A stretch of DNA of 7,350 nucleotides from Ramlibacter sp. (GCA_023701085.1 JAMPXR010000121.1:1-7350), one strand, 5' to 3'. Shown: positions 1-5,643, counted from the stretch's first letter. The notes: generated by a model not told the origin, from the letters alone. Numbers and translations: made by a program.

Positions 1-2
1 CG

Positions 3-512
3 GCGCGCTCGATGGGCGTTTCCGAGCCCACGATCCGTCGCTACCTGGACATCCTGACGCAGACGATGATGGTGCGCCAGTTGCAGCCCTGGCACGAGAA
101 CCTTGGAAAGCGGCAGGTCAAGTCTCCCAAGATCTATTTCCGGGACACCGGCTTGCTGCACGCGCTGATGGGCGTGCAGACGATGGCGCAGCTGGTGACG
201 CACCCCCGCGCCGGCGCCAGCTGGGAGGGGTTTGCGCTGGAACAGGTGCTGCGGCTGGCCAAGCCGGATCAAGCGTGGTTCTGGGCAACGCACCAGGGCG
301 CCGAGCTGGACCTGCTGATGTTCAGGGGCGCGCGACGCATCGGGGTGGAGTTCAAGCGCGCCGATGCGCCGCGTGTGACGCCATCCATGCGCATCGCGTT
401 CGATAACCTGAAGCTGGACGCGTTGTACGTGGTCCATCCCGGGCCACACCGCTTCCGCATGGCAGACGGAATCGAGGCAGTCCCCTTGTGGGCGATGTTG
501 CCGGTGGCGTAG
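3..512 (+). CDS. DUF4143-type AAA+ ATPase, C-terminal part (5' end outside window)
   Basis: The reading frame is open from the left edge and already inside a protein. The in-frame ATG at 12 is internal, because the codons before it (Ala-Arg-Ser) continue a helix-turn-helix seen in this family. What is visible: a winged-helix segment (GVSEPTIRRYLDIL, nt 15-56) and the family hallmark SPKIYFRDTGLLHALMG (about nt 123-173). Next come WEGFALEQVL (about nt 222-251) and a PD-(D/E)XK-like stretch with Glu and Asp in GAELDLL (nt 303-311) followed by EFK (nt 348-356). In the family this part follows an N-terminal AAA+ module with Walker A and B motifs, which is not in the window. Such ATPases are widespread, mobile and poorly characterised, so the cellular role is unknown. 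The TAG stop is at 510-512. fic lies 89 bp downstream on the same strand but seems to have its own promoter region. The family call is firm; no function is claimed. Confidence 0.85.
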   Translation, partial: ARSMGVSEPTIRRYLDILTQTMMVRQLQPWHENLGKRQVKSPKIYFRDTGLLHALMGVQTMAQLVTHPRAGASWEGFALEQVLRLAKPDQAWFWATHQGAELDLLMFRGARRIGVEFKRADAPRVTPSMRIAFDNLKLDALYVVHPGPHRFRMADGIEAVPLWAMLPVA

Positions 513-601
513 CCCACAACCCTGGTCTTGGAACTCGCAAGCAAATCCGCAAGAACTCTGGCATTGATTGCATATTGTTCTTGTAAAACATAGACTTAGG
601 C
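513..601 (+). promoter_or_regulatory. AT-richer spacer with possible fic promoter
   Basis: This spacer is visibly richer in A/T than the genes on either side. A weak sigma-70-like pair can be drawn: TTGCAT at 568-573 and TAGACT at 591-596, 17 bp apart. The -10 ends only 5 nt before the fic ATG at 602, which would give a leaderless or almost leaderless mRNA. An alternative -35, TTGATT at 564-569, has poorer spacing. No Shine-Dalgarno sequence at normal distance is visible; the only AGG (598-600) lies 1 nt before the ATG. Short direct repeats are also present: GAACTC at 531-536 and 553-558, and CGCAAG at 536-541 and 548-553. All these matches are weak, so the exact promoter is uncertain. Confidence 0.35.
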
Positions 602-1810
602 ATGACCGCCAAGTCGCAAAAATTTGCGCTCTACGACCATCCTGCCCAGATGGAGCCGTTGCTGCCCGCTGAGCAGCGGCTTGCCCCGCTCCTGGAGCAG
701 GCGCACGACCTGCAACGCGCTGCGCACAGCCTTTCGGGCACCGGTGCACCGCCGGAATTGCGCACCTTGTTGCGGGCCATGAACTCCTACTACAGCAACA
801 AGATCGAGGGGCAGCACACGTTGCCCGTGGACATCGAGCGCGCGCTGCGCAACGACTATTCCCAGGACCAGGACAAGGCGCGGCGGCAGCGGCTGGCGCT
901 GGCGCATATGGAAACCGAGAAGGCGCTAGAAACGGGGTGGAAGCAATGGTCCAGCGCTCAGGTCTGGTCGGCGCAGATGGTGCGCGACATTCACCAGGAC
1001 CTGTTTGCCAGATTGCCCGAGGCGGATCGGGCGCTGGCCGAGGGCGACGTGCTGGCGCCCGGCGTATTGCGCGACCGTGAAGTCAGCGTGGGGGTTCACG
1101 CCGCTCCGGCGCACGCGGCCATCGGCGCCATGCTCGATCGCTGGGCCGCGTTCTACGGCGGGGTGCGGCGCGGCGAGCTGCAGATCGTAGCCGTCGCGGC
1201 ATCGCACCACAGGCTCGCTTGGATTCACCCGTTCCGCGACGGCAACGGCCGGGTGGCACGGCTGCACACCCATCTTGCCTTGGGCGCGCTGGGTCTGACC
1301 AATGGCTTGTGGTCGCCATTGCGCGGCTTTGCCCGCACTCATGAAGCCTATTACGCCCAGCTCGCCGCCGCTGACGAGCCGCGTGCCGGCGATCTCGATG
1401 GCCGCGGCAACCTGTCCGAGCGGGCGCTAGAGGGGTGGATTGGGTATGTGCTGGCGCTTTGCCTCGATCAGGTGCGCTTCATGGCGGGTCTGCTCGATAT
1501 GGCGGGGATGAAGGAGCGCATTGCCGCATGCCTGGCCTTCGAAGAGAAGATCGTGCGCCAGGGCGTGCGCGCCGAGGCGCTGCGGGCGCTGCACTACCTG
1601 CTGCTCACGGGCTCCGAGCTGGAGCGAAGCGAGTTCAAGGCGATGCTAGCGCTGGGCGATCGGCTGGCCACGGCGCAGGTGTCGGCGCTGCTCAAGCGCG
1701 GCTTGCTGGCGACGGATTCACCGCACGGCAAGCTGCGCTTCGGCGTGCCGCAATATGCGCTGCGGTTTTATTTCCCGCACTTGTGGCCGGAGGCCGAGGC
1801 GGGGAGCTGA
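602..1810 (+). CDS. Fic family protein (predicted protein AMP-transferase, class II)
   Basis: This 402-residue protein carries the full Fic active-site motif HPFRDGNGR at residues 209-217. In characterised Fic enzymes the His is the catalytic base, Asp/Asn and Gly bind metal and phosphates, and AMP is moved from ATP to a hydroxyl on a target protein. SNKIEG at residues 65-70 matches the (S/T)xxxE(G/N) inhibitory helix. It lies N-terminal to the Fic core, which makes this a class II, self-inhibited enzyme; the Glu would block productive ATP binding until released. The region around residues 152-168 (PGVLRDREVSVGVHAAP) matches the flap that positions the target. Residues from about 325 to the end look like a winged-helix domain (LERSEFKAMLALGDRLATAQ), common in this architecture and possibly DNA binding. 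No antitoxin-like partner gene adjoins it, as expected when the inhibitor is built in. The target protein cannot be inferred. The ATG at 602 is chosen because the N-terminal sequence runs well into the Fic_N region, although it lacks a proper ribosome binding site. Confidence 0.94.
   Translation: MTAKSQKFALYDHPAQMEPLLPAEQRLAPLLEQAHDLQRAAHSLSGTGAPPELRTLLRAMNSYYSNKIEGQHTLPVDIERALRNDYSQDQDKARRQRLALAHMETEKALETGWKQWSSAQVWSAQMVRDIHQDLFARLPEADRALAEGDVLAPGVLRDREVSVGVHAAPAHAAIGAMLDRWAAFYGGVRRGELQIVAVAASHHRLAWIHPFRDGNGRVARLHTHLALGALGLTNGLWSPLRGFARTHEAYYAQLAAADEPRAGDLDGRGNLSERALEGWIGYVLALCLDQVRFMAGLLDMAGMKERIAACLAFEEKIVRQGVRAEALRALHYLLLTGSELERSEFKAMLALGDRLATAQVSALLKRGLLATDSPHGKLRFGVPQYALRFYFPHLWPEAEAGS
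615..628. repeat. 14-bp inverted repeat inside the fic start region
   Basis: CGCAAA (615-620) and TTTGCG (623-628) are perfect inverted copies separated by AA. The centre lies about 20 nt downstream of the fic ATG, within codons 5-9. Its position next to the presumed transcription start, and the winged-helix-like end of the Fic protein, make an operator or a translation-affecting hairpin possible. Chance occurrence is not excluded. Confidence 0.4.
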
Positions 1811-1812
1811 CG

Positions 1813-1838
1813 GGCGGCGCCCGCCGAGTTCGCTTTTT
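1813..1838 (+). terminator. Weak candidate terminator after fic
   Basis: GGCGG (1813-1817) and CCGCC (1821-1825) can pair around a 3-nt loop just after the fic stop, and a run of five T follows at 1834-1838. The T run begins 8 nt after the stem, farther than in a standard intrinsic terminator, so this is only a candidate. Confidence 0.3.
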
Positions 1839-1927
1839 CCTGAACGACCTGCAGGGATCGTCTGCTTTTTCTAAATCCGTTGCGCTGTTACCTTGACGTC
1901 CTGACTCATTCACCAAGGAGACTCCCC

Positions 1928-2878
1928 ATGAGAAAGACCCTGGCCCTGATGGCCGTCGTGCTCACCGTCGGCATGACGGCTGCCCTGGACGCGCACGCCA
2001 AGCGCCTGGGCGGCGGCAAGTCGGCCGGCATGCAGCGGCAGAACGTGACGGCGCCGGCCAACAACACTGCCACGCCGGGCAGCCCGGCGCAGACCGCGCC
2101 CGCAGCCGGCGCGACGACCGCCGCGGCGGCACCCGCTGCGGCAGCGGCGGCCACGGCCAAGCGCAGCTGGATGGGCCCGGTCGCCGGCCTGGCCGCGGGC
2201 CTGGGCATCGCGGCGCTGGCCTCGCACTTCGGCTTTGGCGAGGCGCTGGCCAATATGCTCACGATCGCGCTCGTGGTGATGGCGGTGCTGCTCGTGGTCG
2301 GCTTCATCATGCGCAAGCGCGCGGCCGCGCAAGGCGGGGCGCTGGCGGGCGCGGGCGGTGTCGGTCCCCTGGGCGGCATACGCCGTGACGAGCCGCAGCA
2401 AGGCATGTTGCGCAACGAGAGCGCGCGCAGCGGGTCGCTGATCGGCTCGCGCATCGGCAGTGGCGTCGCCTCGCTGCCCGTGGCCACGGGCAGCACGGGC
2501 AACATCCCGGCCGGCTTCGACAAGGAGGGCTTCGAGCGCACGGCGCGTGACCAGTTCATGGCGCTGCAGGCCGCCAACGACGCGCGTGACCTGGACCGGC
2601 TGCGTGACTACCTGTCGCCGGAAATGTTCGAGGCGGCGCGCGGCGAGATCGCCGAGCGCGGCGATGCCACGCAGAAGACCGAGGTGTTCGGCCTGGACGC
2701 GCAGGTGCTGGACGTGGTCGACGAGGCGGACCGCTACATCGTCAGCGTGCGCTTCACCGGCAGCGTCCGCGAGCAGTTCGGCACGGAAACCGAAGACCTG
2801 CAAGAGGTGTGGCACCTGACCAAGCCCAAGAGCGGCTTCGGCGGCTGGGTGATCGCCGGGATCCAGCAGGCGGCGTAA
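1928..2878 (+). CDS. Tim44-domain protein, predicted secreted or membrane-anchored
   Basis: The product has 316 residues. The start at 1928 is chosen over the upstream in-frame ATG at 1880. It has a strong ribosome binding site (AAGGAG, 1915-1920, 7 nt spacing) and opens directly with a signal peptide: MRK, a hydrophobic core, and a likely cut after DAHA at residue 24. KRLGGGKS follows (residues 25-32), a segment typical of bacterial members of this family. Residues about 40-78 form an Ala/Pro/Thr-rich linker. Two hydrophobic stretches (about 83-99 and 105-128) look like a membrane hairpin, and a Gly-rich linker leads to a Tim44-like domain at about 205-315 (GFDKEGFERTARDQFMALQ at its start, LQEVWHLTK and GGWVIAGIQQ at its end). 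In mitochondria Tim44 ties the import motor to the translocon. In bacteria the domain occurs in membrane proteins of uncertain role, so no specific function is assigned. It converges with nhaR across only 21 bp. Confidence 0.92.
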   Translation: MRKTLALMAVVLTVGMTAALDAHAKRLGGGKSAGMQRQNVTAPANNTATPGSPAQTAPAAGATTAAAAPAAAAAATAKRSWMGPVAGLAAGLGIAALASHFGFGEALANMLTIALVVMAVLLVVGFIMRKRAAAQGGALAGAGGVGPLGGIRRDEPQQGMLRNESARSGSLIGSRIGSGVASLPVATGSTGNIPAGFDKEGFERTARDQFMALQAANDARDLDRLRDYLSPEMFEAARGEIAERGDATQKTEVFGLDAQVLDVVDEADRYIVSVRFTGSVREQFGTETEDLQEVWHLTKPKSGFGGWVIAGIQQAA

Positions 2879-2899
2879 AGCGCGGCAAAGGGGGCGCCC

Positions 2900-3787
2900 T
2901 CAGTTCCGCGCGGCCTCCACCAGCTGCTGGACCAGCGGGTGGTGGATGCGCCGCTCGGCGGAGATGAGGTGGAAGTGCTCCTGCACCTCCGGCGTCTCGC
3001 CCAGCAGGCGCACCCGCTTGTCCTGCAGCAGTTCCTCGTGCGACCAGCGCGAGGCGGGGAAGGCGCCCATGCCGCTGCGGCCGAACGCCGCGAGCAGGGC
3101 GCTGTCCTCGAACTCGCCGGCGATGCGCGGGCGCAGCTGATGGCGCTCGAACCACTGGTCCAGCCGTGCGCGCACCGCCGCATGCTGCGTCGGCAGCAGC
3201 ACCGGCAGTTCGTTCAGGCAGTCGGGGAAGGCGCGCTTGCACTTCCTGGCCAGCTCCGCCGGGGCGTACCAGGCCATCGTCGCTTCGCCCAGCTTGTGAC
3301 CGTACAGGCGCAGGTTGGGATTGGGCGGGGCCGGGTGGTCCGACAGCACGGCGTCCAGCTTGTGCAGGGCCAGGTCGGCCAGCAGGCGGTCGAATTCGTC
3401 CTCGTGGCAAAGCAGGCGCACGCGCGGGTCCTGCAACGCGGGCTGCAGCAGGTGGCGCACCACCAGCTTGGGCAGGCCGTCGGAGATGCCCACCGCCAGG
3501 CGCATCCCGCCGCCGGTGGCCGCATCGCGCACGGCGGCGGTGAGTTGCTCGCCGAGCTGGAAGATCTGGTCGGCGTGCGCCATCGCGGCCACGCCCGCCT
3601 CGGTCAGCGCAATGCCCCGGCCGGCCGGCTTGAACAGCGAGTATCCGAGTGACTGTTCCAGCAGCCGCACCTGGGCACTGACGGTCTGAACCGCCATGTC
3701 CAGGCGCGCCGCGGCGCGGGCGATGCCGCCTTCCTTGGCGACGACCCAGAAGTAGTAGAGGTGGCGGTAGTTCAGCGGGGTGCTCAT
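2900..3787 (-). CDS. nhaR: NhaR-like LysR-family transcriptional regulator
   Basis: The 295-residue product has the usual LysR layout. An N-terminal winged helix-turn-helix spans residues 5-63, with LNYRHLYYFWVVAKEGGIARAA at its start and GRGIALTEAG at its end, followed by an effector-binding region. Similarity to NhaR runs through the whole protein, not only the helix-turn-helix: HLYYFW near the N-terminus, FERHQLRPRIAGEFEDSALL (about 213-232), and AERRIHHPLVQQL near the C-terminus. In E. coli NhaR activates the sodium/proton antiporter gene nhaA in response to Na+. No antiporter gene is present here, so the targets and signal are open. The start at 3787 fits the family's N-terminus, although the frame stays open upstream to 4168. 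The ribosome binding site is poor: GAGG lies 14 nt from the ATG and inside a possible stem. A small gene ends 67 bp upstream on the same strand, which suggests shared transcription. No intrinsic terminator is seen in the 21 bp after its stop. Confidence 0.9.
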   Translation of the reverse strand: MSTPLNYRHLYYFWVVAKEGGIARAAARLDMAVQTVSAQVRLLEQSLGYSLFKPAGRGIALTEAGVAAMAHADQIFQLGEQLTAAVRDAATGGGMRLAVGISDGLPKLVVRHLLQPALQDPRVRLLCHEDEFDRLLADLALHKLDAVLSDHPAPPNPNLRLYGHKLGEATMAWYAPAELARKCKRAFPDCLNELPVLLPTQHAAVRARLDQWFERHQLRPRIAGEFEDSALLAAFGRSGMGAFPASRWSHEELLQDKRVRLLGETPEVQEHFHLISAERRIHHPLVQQLVEAARN

Positions 3788-3790
3788 CAG

Positions 3791-3808
3791 GCCGAAGTGT
3801 GCCTCGGC
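3791..3808 (-). other. Possible hairpin in the nhaR leader
   Basis: GCCGA (3791-3795) and TCGGC (3804-3808) can pair with an 8-nt loop, and the stem sits 3 nt before the nhaR start codon. In the minus-strand RNA it would partly cover the only GAGG near the start. The stem is short, so an effect on translation is speculative. Confidence 0.3.
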
Positions 3809-3854
3809 TTGCGCGGGTGCAGGGAATCTACCCAGCACCTCCTCGGAATCCCGC

Positions 3855-4130
3855 CTACTTGTTCGCGTGCTTGCGCTGGTGGTCGACCCGGTCCTTCTGG
3901 CCGCTCGGCCCGGCGCAGGATCCGTCCGCGGGCTTTTCCACCTTGCGGCCCAGCGGAGTGGTGCGGCCGGTGGAAGGCGGCTGCTCCAGCGGAGGCGGTT
4001 CGGTCTTGGTGTCGATCGGGCTGTGGGTCTTGGTGGAGGTCTGGCCACCGGGGCACTGGCGGAAAAAGGCCGGCGCGCCGCGCTGGCTGTCGAGCTGTCG
4101 CGACCAGTTGCCGATGTGGACGCTGTCCAT
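3855..4130 (-). CDS. Small Pro-rich hydrophilic protein, function unknown
   Basis: This encodes a 91-residue protein I do not recognise. The start at 4130 is set by an excellent ribosome binding site (AAAGGAG about 7 nt upstream on the minus strand). The frame remains open to 4199, but nothing supports the longer form. Codons end overwhelmingly in G or C, as in the neighbouring real genes. The sequence is polar, rich in Pro, Thr, Lys and Gln (for example TKTEPPPLEQPPSTGR), and ends in a charged tail (QKDRVDHQRKHANK). It has no signal peptide, no membrane segment and only two Cys, so it is probably largely disordered. It reads into nhaR, 67 bp downstream on the same strand, and may share its transcript. 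ORFs on the opposite strand over this stretch look like shadows. Confidence 0.72.
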   Translation of the reverse strand: MDSVHIGNWSRQLDSQRGAPAFFRQCPGGQTSTKTHSPIDTKTEPPPLEQPPSTGRTTPLGRKVEKPADGSCAGPSGQKDRVDHQRKHANK

Positions 4131-4148
4131 GTCTCGCTCCTTTGGGGC

Positions 4149-4190
4149 GCCGCTTTGCTTCGCGGCACGATGCGCCCGCCTCAAGCGGGC
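4149..4190 (-). other. Two tandem hairpins in the leader of the small gene
   Basis: In the minus-strand transcript two stem-loops lie just upstream of the ribosome binding site. The first is GCCCGC (4174-4179) paired with GCGGGC (4185-4190), with a 5-nt loop. The second is GCCGC (4149-4153) paired with GCGGC (4162-4166), with an 8-nt loop. Neither has a U tract, so they are not classical terminators. They could be leader structure or chance in GC-rich DNA. Confidence 0.35.
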
Positions 4191-4191
4191 A

Positions 4192-4321
4192 TACTGCACT
4201 ATGCGTTTGCGGGTCGCAGTTGGCTGTAGGCCATCTTCCCGTAAGTCTGCAGTACGGATGCCTCAGCTATTCGCCACCGGGCTGCATAATCCTTGACACC
4301 TGACAGTTCGAAAGGCTTGCG
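4192..4321. promoter_or_regulatory. Divergent promoter region between small gene and nnrU
   Basis: This is the central part of the 191-bp region between two divergent genes. It contains a perfect 7-bp inverted repeat, TACTGCA (4192-4198) and TGCAGTA (4248-4254), 49 bp apart. CATAAT at 4285-4290 is a 5-of-6 match to a -10 box for nnrU, though without a good -35 at 17 bp. TTGACA at 4293-4298 is too close to the gene to be its -35. The AAAGG before nnrU (4310-4314) is a good ribosome binding site. Which elements are used cannot be decided from sequence. Confidence 0.35.
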
Positions 4322-4900
4322 ATGGCGATCCTGGTGCTGGGTTTGGTCCTCTTCCTGGGCGTTCATTCGGCGCGCATCTTCGCCGACGGCTGGCGCACCG
4401 CCACCATCGGCAGCATGGGCGAGAAGCCCTGGAAGGGCGTCTATTCGCTGCTGTCCATCGCCGGCTTCGTGGTGCTGGTATGGGGCTACGGCATCGCGCG
4501 GCAAAACCCGGTGCTGCTGTGGTCGCCGCCGGTGGCGATGCGGCACGTCGCGGCGCTGCTGATGGTGATCGCGTTCATCCTGTTCGTGGCCGCCTATGTG
4601 CCCGGCAACTGGTTCAAGGCCACGCTGCATCACCCGCAAATGCTCTCGGTCAAGATCTGGGCCTTCGGCCACCTGATCGCCAACGGCACGCTGGTGGACA
4701 TGGTGCTGTTCGGCGCGTTTCTGGCCTGGGCGGTGCTGGGCTACACGGCGGCGCGCCGGCGTGACCGGGCGGCCGGCACCGTGTACGCGCCCGCCACCGC
4801 GAAAGGAACGGCCATCACGGTGGTCGTCGGGCTGGTGGCGTTCGCCGTATTCGCCTTCTGGCTGCATGGGTGGCTGATCGGAGTGAGGCCGTTCGGTTGA
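4322..4900 (+). CDS. NnrU family integral membrane protein
   Basis: The 192-residue product matches the NnrU family along its whole length: ILGL-like start with FLGVHSARIFADGWR (residues 11-25), then KGVYSLLSIAGF (38-49), then HHPQMLSVKIWAFGHLIANG (103-122). Hydrophobic segments predict about five membrane helices, near residues 2-19, 41-59, 75-93, 112-140 and 163-186, in the inner membrane. NnrU was named from a cluster of nitrite and nitric oxide metabolism genes in Rhodobacter and is related to the NnrU/isoprenoid-enzyme-like membrane proteins. Its biochemical role is not well defined. No nir, nor or nos gene is nearby, so a role in denitrification cannot be claimed here. Start choice: the ATG at 4322 has AAAGG 7 nt upstream and matches the family N-terminus. 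It is probably a single-gene unit transcribed away from the small gene at 3855-4130. Confidence 0.93.
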   Translation: MAILVLGLVLFLGVHSARIFADGWRTATIGSMGEKPWKGVYSLLSIAGFVVLVWGYGIARQNPVLLWSPPVAMRHVAALLMVIAFILFVAAYVPGNWFKATLHHPQMLSVKIWAFGHLIANGTLVDMVLFGAFLAWAVLGYTAARRRDRAAGTVYAPATAKGTAITVVVGLVAFAVFAFWLHGWLIGVRPFG

Positions 4901-4979
4901 CCCGAGGCCATGCCGATGACGCGAAGCAAGTAATCACTGGCTTCGTTACTAGCCGGGACGGGACATTGTCCGACAGCCA

Positions 4980-4996
4980 GGCGGGCACTACCCGCC
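4980..4996. other. GC-rich hairpin between nnrU and the small basic gene
   Basis: GGCGGG (4980-4985) and CCCGCC (4991-4996) pair around a 5-nt loop about 80 bp after the nnrU stop. No T tract follows, so this is not a standard intrinsic terminator. It may end nnrU transcription poorly, or be leader structure for the gene starting at 5043. Confidence 0.3.
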
Positions 4997-5042
4997 CAGA
5001 ATGGAAGCATTGGACTCCCGCCCGCGGCGTTCAGGAGGTCAC

Positions 5043-5261
5043 ATGTCCAAGCGGCAGAATTCGCGCGACAAGCAGGCCGCGCTCAGCGGCAAGGTGGAAA
5101 ACGACTTCAACAAGCTCGGCGAGCAAAGGCCGACGCAGAAGAACGAGGGCCGGCGCACGCCGGTCAGCCGGCACGATCGCGAGTCGCAACTGGGGGGCGA
5201 CAATCAATCGCAGGCCCGCAAGGGCGGGCCGAACAGCGGCGGGGCGAGCGGCAGGCGCTGA
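5043..5261 (+). CDS. Small basic hydrophilic protein, function unknown
   Basis: This encodes a 72-residue protein without a recognised domain. The start at 5043 is set by a near-perfect ribosome binding site (AGGAGG at 5033-5038, 4 nt from the ATG); an upstream in-frame ATG at 5001 has no such support. The sequence is strongly charged with a net positive balance, rich in Gln, Asn and Gly, almost free of large hydrophobic residues, and lacks Cys. It has no signal peptide or membrane helix. Noticeable pieces are RDKQAALSGKVENDFNKLGE near the N-terminus and a Gly/Ser/Arg tail. This composition suggests a disordered, soluble protein that might bind nucleic acid or act as a protectant, but that is only inference. 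Its TGA ends 3 bp before the stop of the convergent gene at 5265. Confidence 0.72.
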   Translation: MSKRQNSRDKQAALSGKVENDFNKLGEQRPTQKNEGRRTPVSRHDRESQLGGDNQSQARKGGPNSGGASGRR

Positions 5262-5264
5262 ACC

Positions 5265-5510
5265 TCAGCGCCGCGCGCGGCCGCACGGCGTTTGCGCGGG
5301 GCAGGGCGCCTGCAGGTCGCTGAATTCGAAGTAATGCGCGAGACCCAGCTCGGAGCCCTGGGGCCGGTAGGTGCCGTCGGGCTGCTTGACGAACAGCTGC
5401 TTGCCGCCCATGAGGCGGCGCAACACCGGTTCGAGCTGGCCTAGCGTGACGGGGCTCAGCCAGGCAGCGACCACGCTGCCGGCGTCGAATGAATCCTGAA
5501 TAAACTGCAT
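5265..5510 (-). CDS. Small protein, function unknown
   Basis: The 81-residue product is not recognised. The ATG at 5510 is preceded on the minus strand by GCGGAG about 6 nt upstream, a usable ribosome binding site. Third codon positions are mostly G or C, which supports a real gene. The first part (MQFIQDSFDAGSVVAAWLSP) could form a helix. The middle (GGKQLFVKQPDGTYRPQGSE) looks like a beta hairpin, and the tail is Cys- and Arg-containing (APCPAQTPCGRARR). It has no clear signal peptide or membrane span. It is convergent with the small basic gene, with only 3 bp between the stops, so the two transcripts probably overlap at their 3' ends. A 74-codon minus-strand frame overlapping its 5' end in another phase (5456-5680) lacks support. 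Confidence 0.68.
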   Translation of the reverse strand: MQFIQDSFDAGSVVAAWLSPVTLGQLEPVLRRLMGGKQLFVKQPDGTYRPQGSELGLAHYFEFSDLQAPCPAQTPCGRARR

Positions 5511-5643
5511 GTCACTCCGCTGCGATTCAAAAGACGGGCTCCCCTTGCCACGATCGAATTAGTTTCCGGCGCCGATTTCGCCTTGTGCGGGATTTTGCGC
5601 GCTGCAGCAAAGTCAGTGGAATGACAAAGGGTCTTTCGGGAGC

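Noticed and set aside
596..1342. Long minus-strand frames over fic (596-907 and 926-1342)
   Set aside because: They are shadows of the Fic gene: they have no recognisable domain, and the plus-strand frame carries the intact Fic motifs.
1880..1927. Upstream ATG at 1880 as start of the Tim44 gene
   Set aside because: It would put 16 non-hydrophobic residues before a clear signal peptide and lacks a ribosome binding site, while 1928 has AAGGAG at ideal distance.
1906..2815. Minus-strand frames of 223 and 301 codons over the Tim44 gene
   Set aside because: Their composition (runs of Ala, Arg, Gly) is what GC-rich coding DNA gives when read on the wrong strand; no domain is visible.
2892..2899. 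GGGCGCCC between the Tim44 and nhaR stops as a bidirectional terminator
   Set aside because: It is a palindrome with no room for a loop and no T tract on either side.
3788..4168. N-terminal extension of nhaR to 4168
   Set aside because: The extension is low-complexity Arg/Ser/Pro sequence antisense-phase to the small gene and is unlike any LysR N-terminus.
3761..4303. Plus-strand frames between nhaR and nnrU (149-180 codons)
   Set aside because: They oppose a small minus-strand gene with a strong ribosome binding site and G/C-ending codons, and have no recognisable features themselves.
4199..4867. 222-codon minus-strand frame over nnrU
   Set aside because: His/Arg/Gln-rich shadow of the NnrU gene, whose full family match is on the plus strand.
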